Below, in pieces: positions 29,295-29,296 of a DNA stretch of 29,296 bases. A program made the translations under genes and the position numbers. The notes under the pieces are model-generated. The model had not been told where the DNA came from. It saw only the letters and a program-made list of their open reading frames with translations, and searched no databases. Source of the stretch: Acanthaster planci (lineage: Eukaryota > Echinodermata > Asteroidea > Valvatida > Acanthasteridae); assembly GCF_001949145.1 (NCBI RefSeq), contig NW_019091570.1, forward strand, positions 64,001-93,296, in the 5' to 3' direction. How positions within the stretch are numbered: the first letter of the stretch is position 1; each line of letters begins with the position of its first letter.

Positions 29295-29296
29295 TA

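Larger units (their letters stand above)
26600..29296 (-). mobile_element. Non-LTR retrotransposon (LINE) with APE endonuclease and RT, 5' end outside window
   Basis: The minus strand carries, in order, the last part of an APE-type endonuclease, a linker, a reverse transcriptase and a C-terminal Cys/His finger. The pieces are spread over shifted frames and are listed separately. The element runs off the right edge, so its start and any upstream ORF are unseen. Its 3' end is near 26600, after the TAA at 26611-26613; no long poly-A was found and the exact end is not fixed. The domain order matches the widespread single-ORF APE LINEs of marine invertebrates; I do not assign a clade. Confidence 0.9.

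Noticed and set aside
1-29296. CRISPR arrays, tRNA or rRNA genes, bacterial promoters or operons
   Set aside because: None was seen; exon-intron structure and transposon types show animal nuclear DNA.

Overview
This window looks like nuclear DNA of an invertebrate animal. It is AT-rich, has small exons with GT/AG boundaries spread over more than 20 kb, and is littered with decayed transposons of many classes. No bacterial-style operon, CRISPR array, rRNA or tRNA gene is visible. The species cannot be named from the sequence. DIRS-like, Penelope-like, Tc1, pogo-like, piggyBac-like and APE-type LINE remnants together would suit a marine invertebrate such as a mollusc, lancelet, hemichordate or cnidarian; that is inference.

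The one host gene I can support is on the + strand: six consecutive exons (3106-3296, 11154-11405, 16467-16580, 16952-17029, 20197-20422, 25147-25238) of a terminal uridylyltransferase of the TUT4/TUT7 (ZCCHC11/ZCCHC6) type. The exons join in phase to about 317 codons. They cover the nucleotidyltransferase core, the PAP-associated domain and the nucleotide-recognition motif. The gene enters from the left and runs out on the right: the N-terminal part and the zinc knuckles expected downstream are not seen.

Nearly everything else is intronic or flanking repeat. Left flank (1-3105): a hairpin near 640, a 71-bp tandem repeat near 1880 and an unassigned coding-like stretch at 112-289. Intron 1 (3297-11153): a DIRS-like reverse transcriptase relic, two direct copies of a 0.34-0.39 kb repeat lying 5.4 kb apart with coding-like GC-rich blocks between them, a 44-bp perfectly alternating pyrimidine-purine tract, an assembly gap (7831-8487) and a TGGGATCCCA array. 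Intron 2 (11406-16466): a perfect 14-bp-arm palindrome and a 382-bp foldback element with 108-bp arms. Intron 4 (17030-20196): an AATATTTT-rich degenerate array, a ~110-bp repeat family and a distant inverted repeat pair. Intron 5 (20423-25146): a piggyBac-like non-autonomous element starting 25 bp past a splice donor with an inverted relative beside it, an intact-looking TA-flanked pogo-like MITE, a Penelope-like RT relic and a small hairpin MITE. Right flank (25239-29296): a Tc1-type transposase relic and a 2.7-kb, 5'-incomplete LINE, both on the minus strand and both broken.

I do not see a new multi-gene system. The most useful results are the exon model of the uridylyltransferase gene and the catalogue of structured repeats in its introns.
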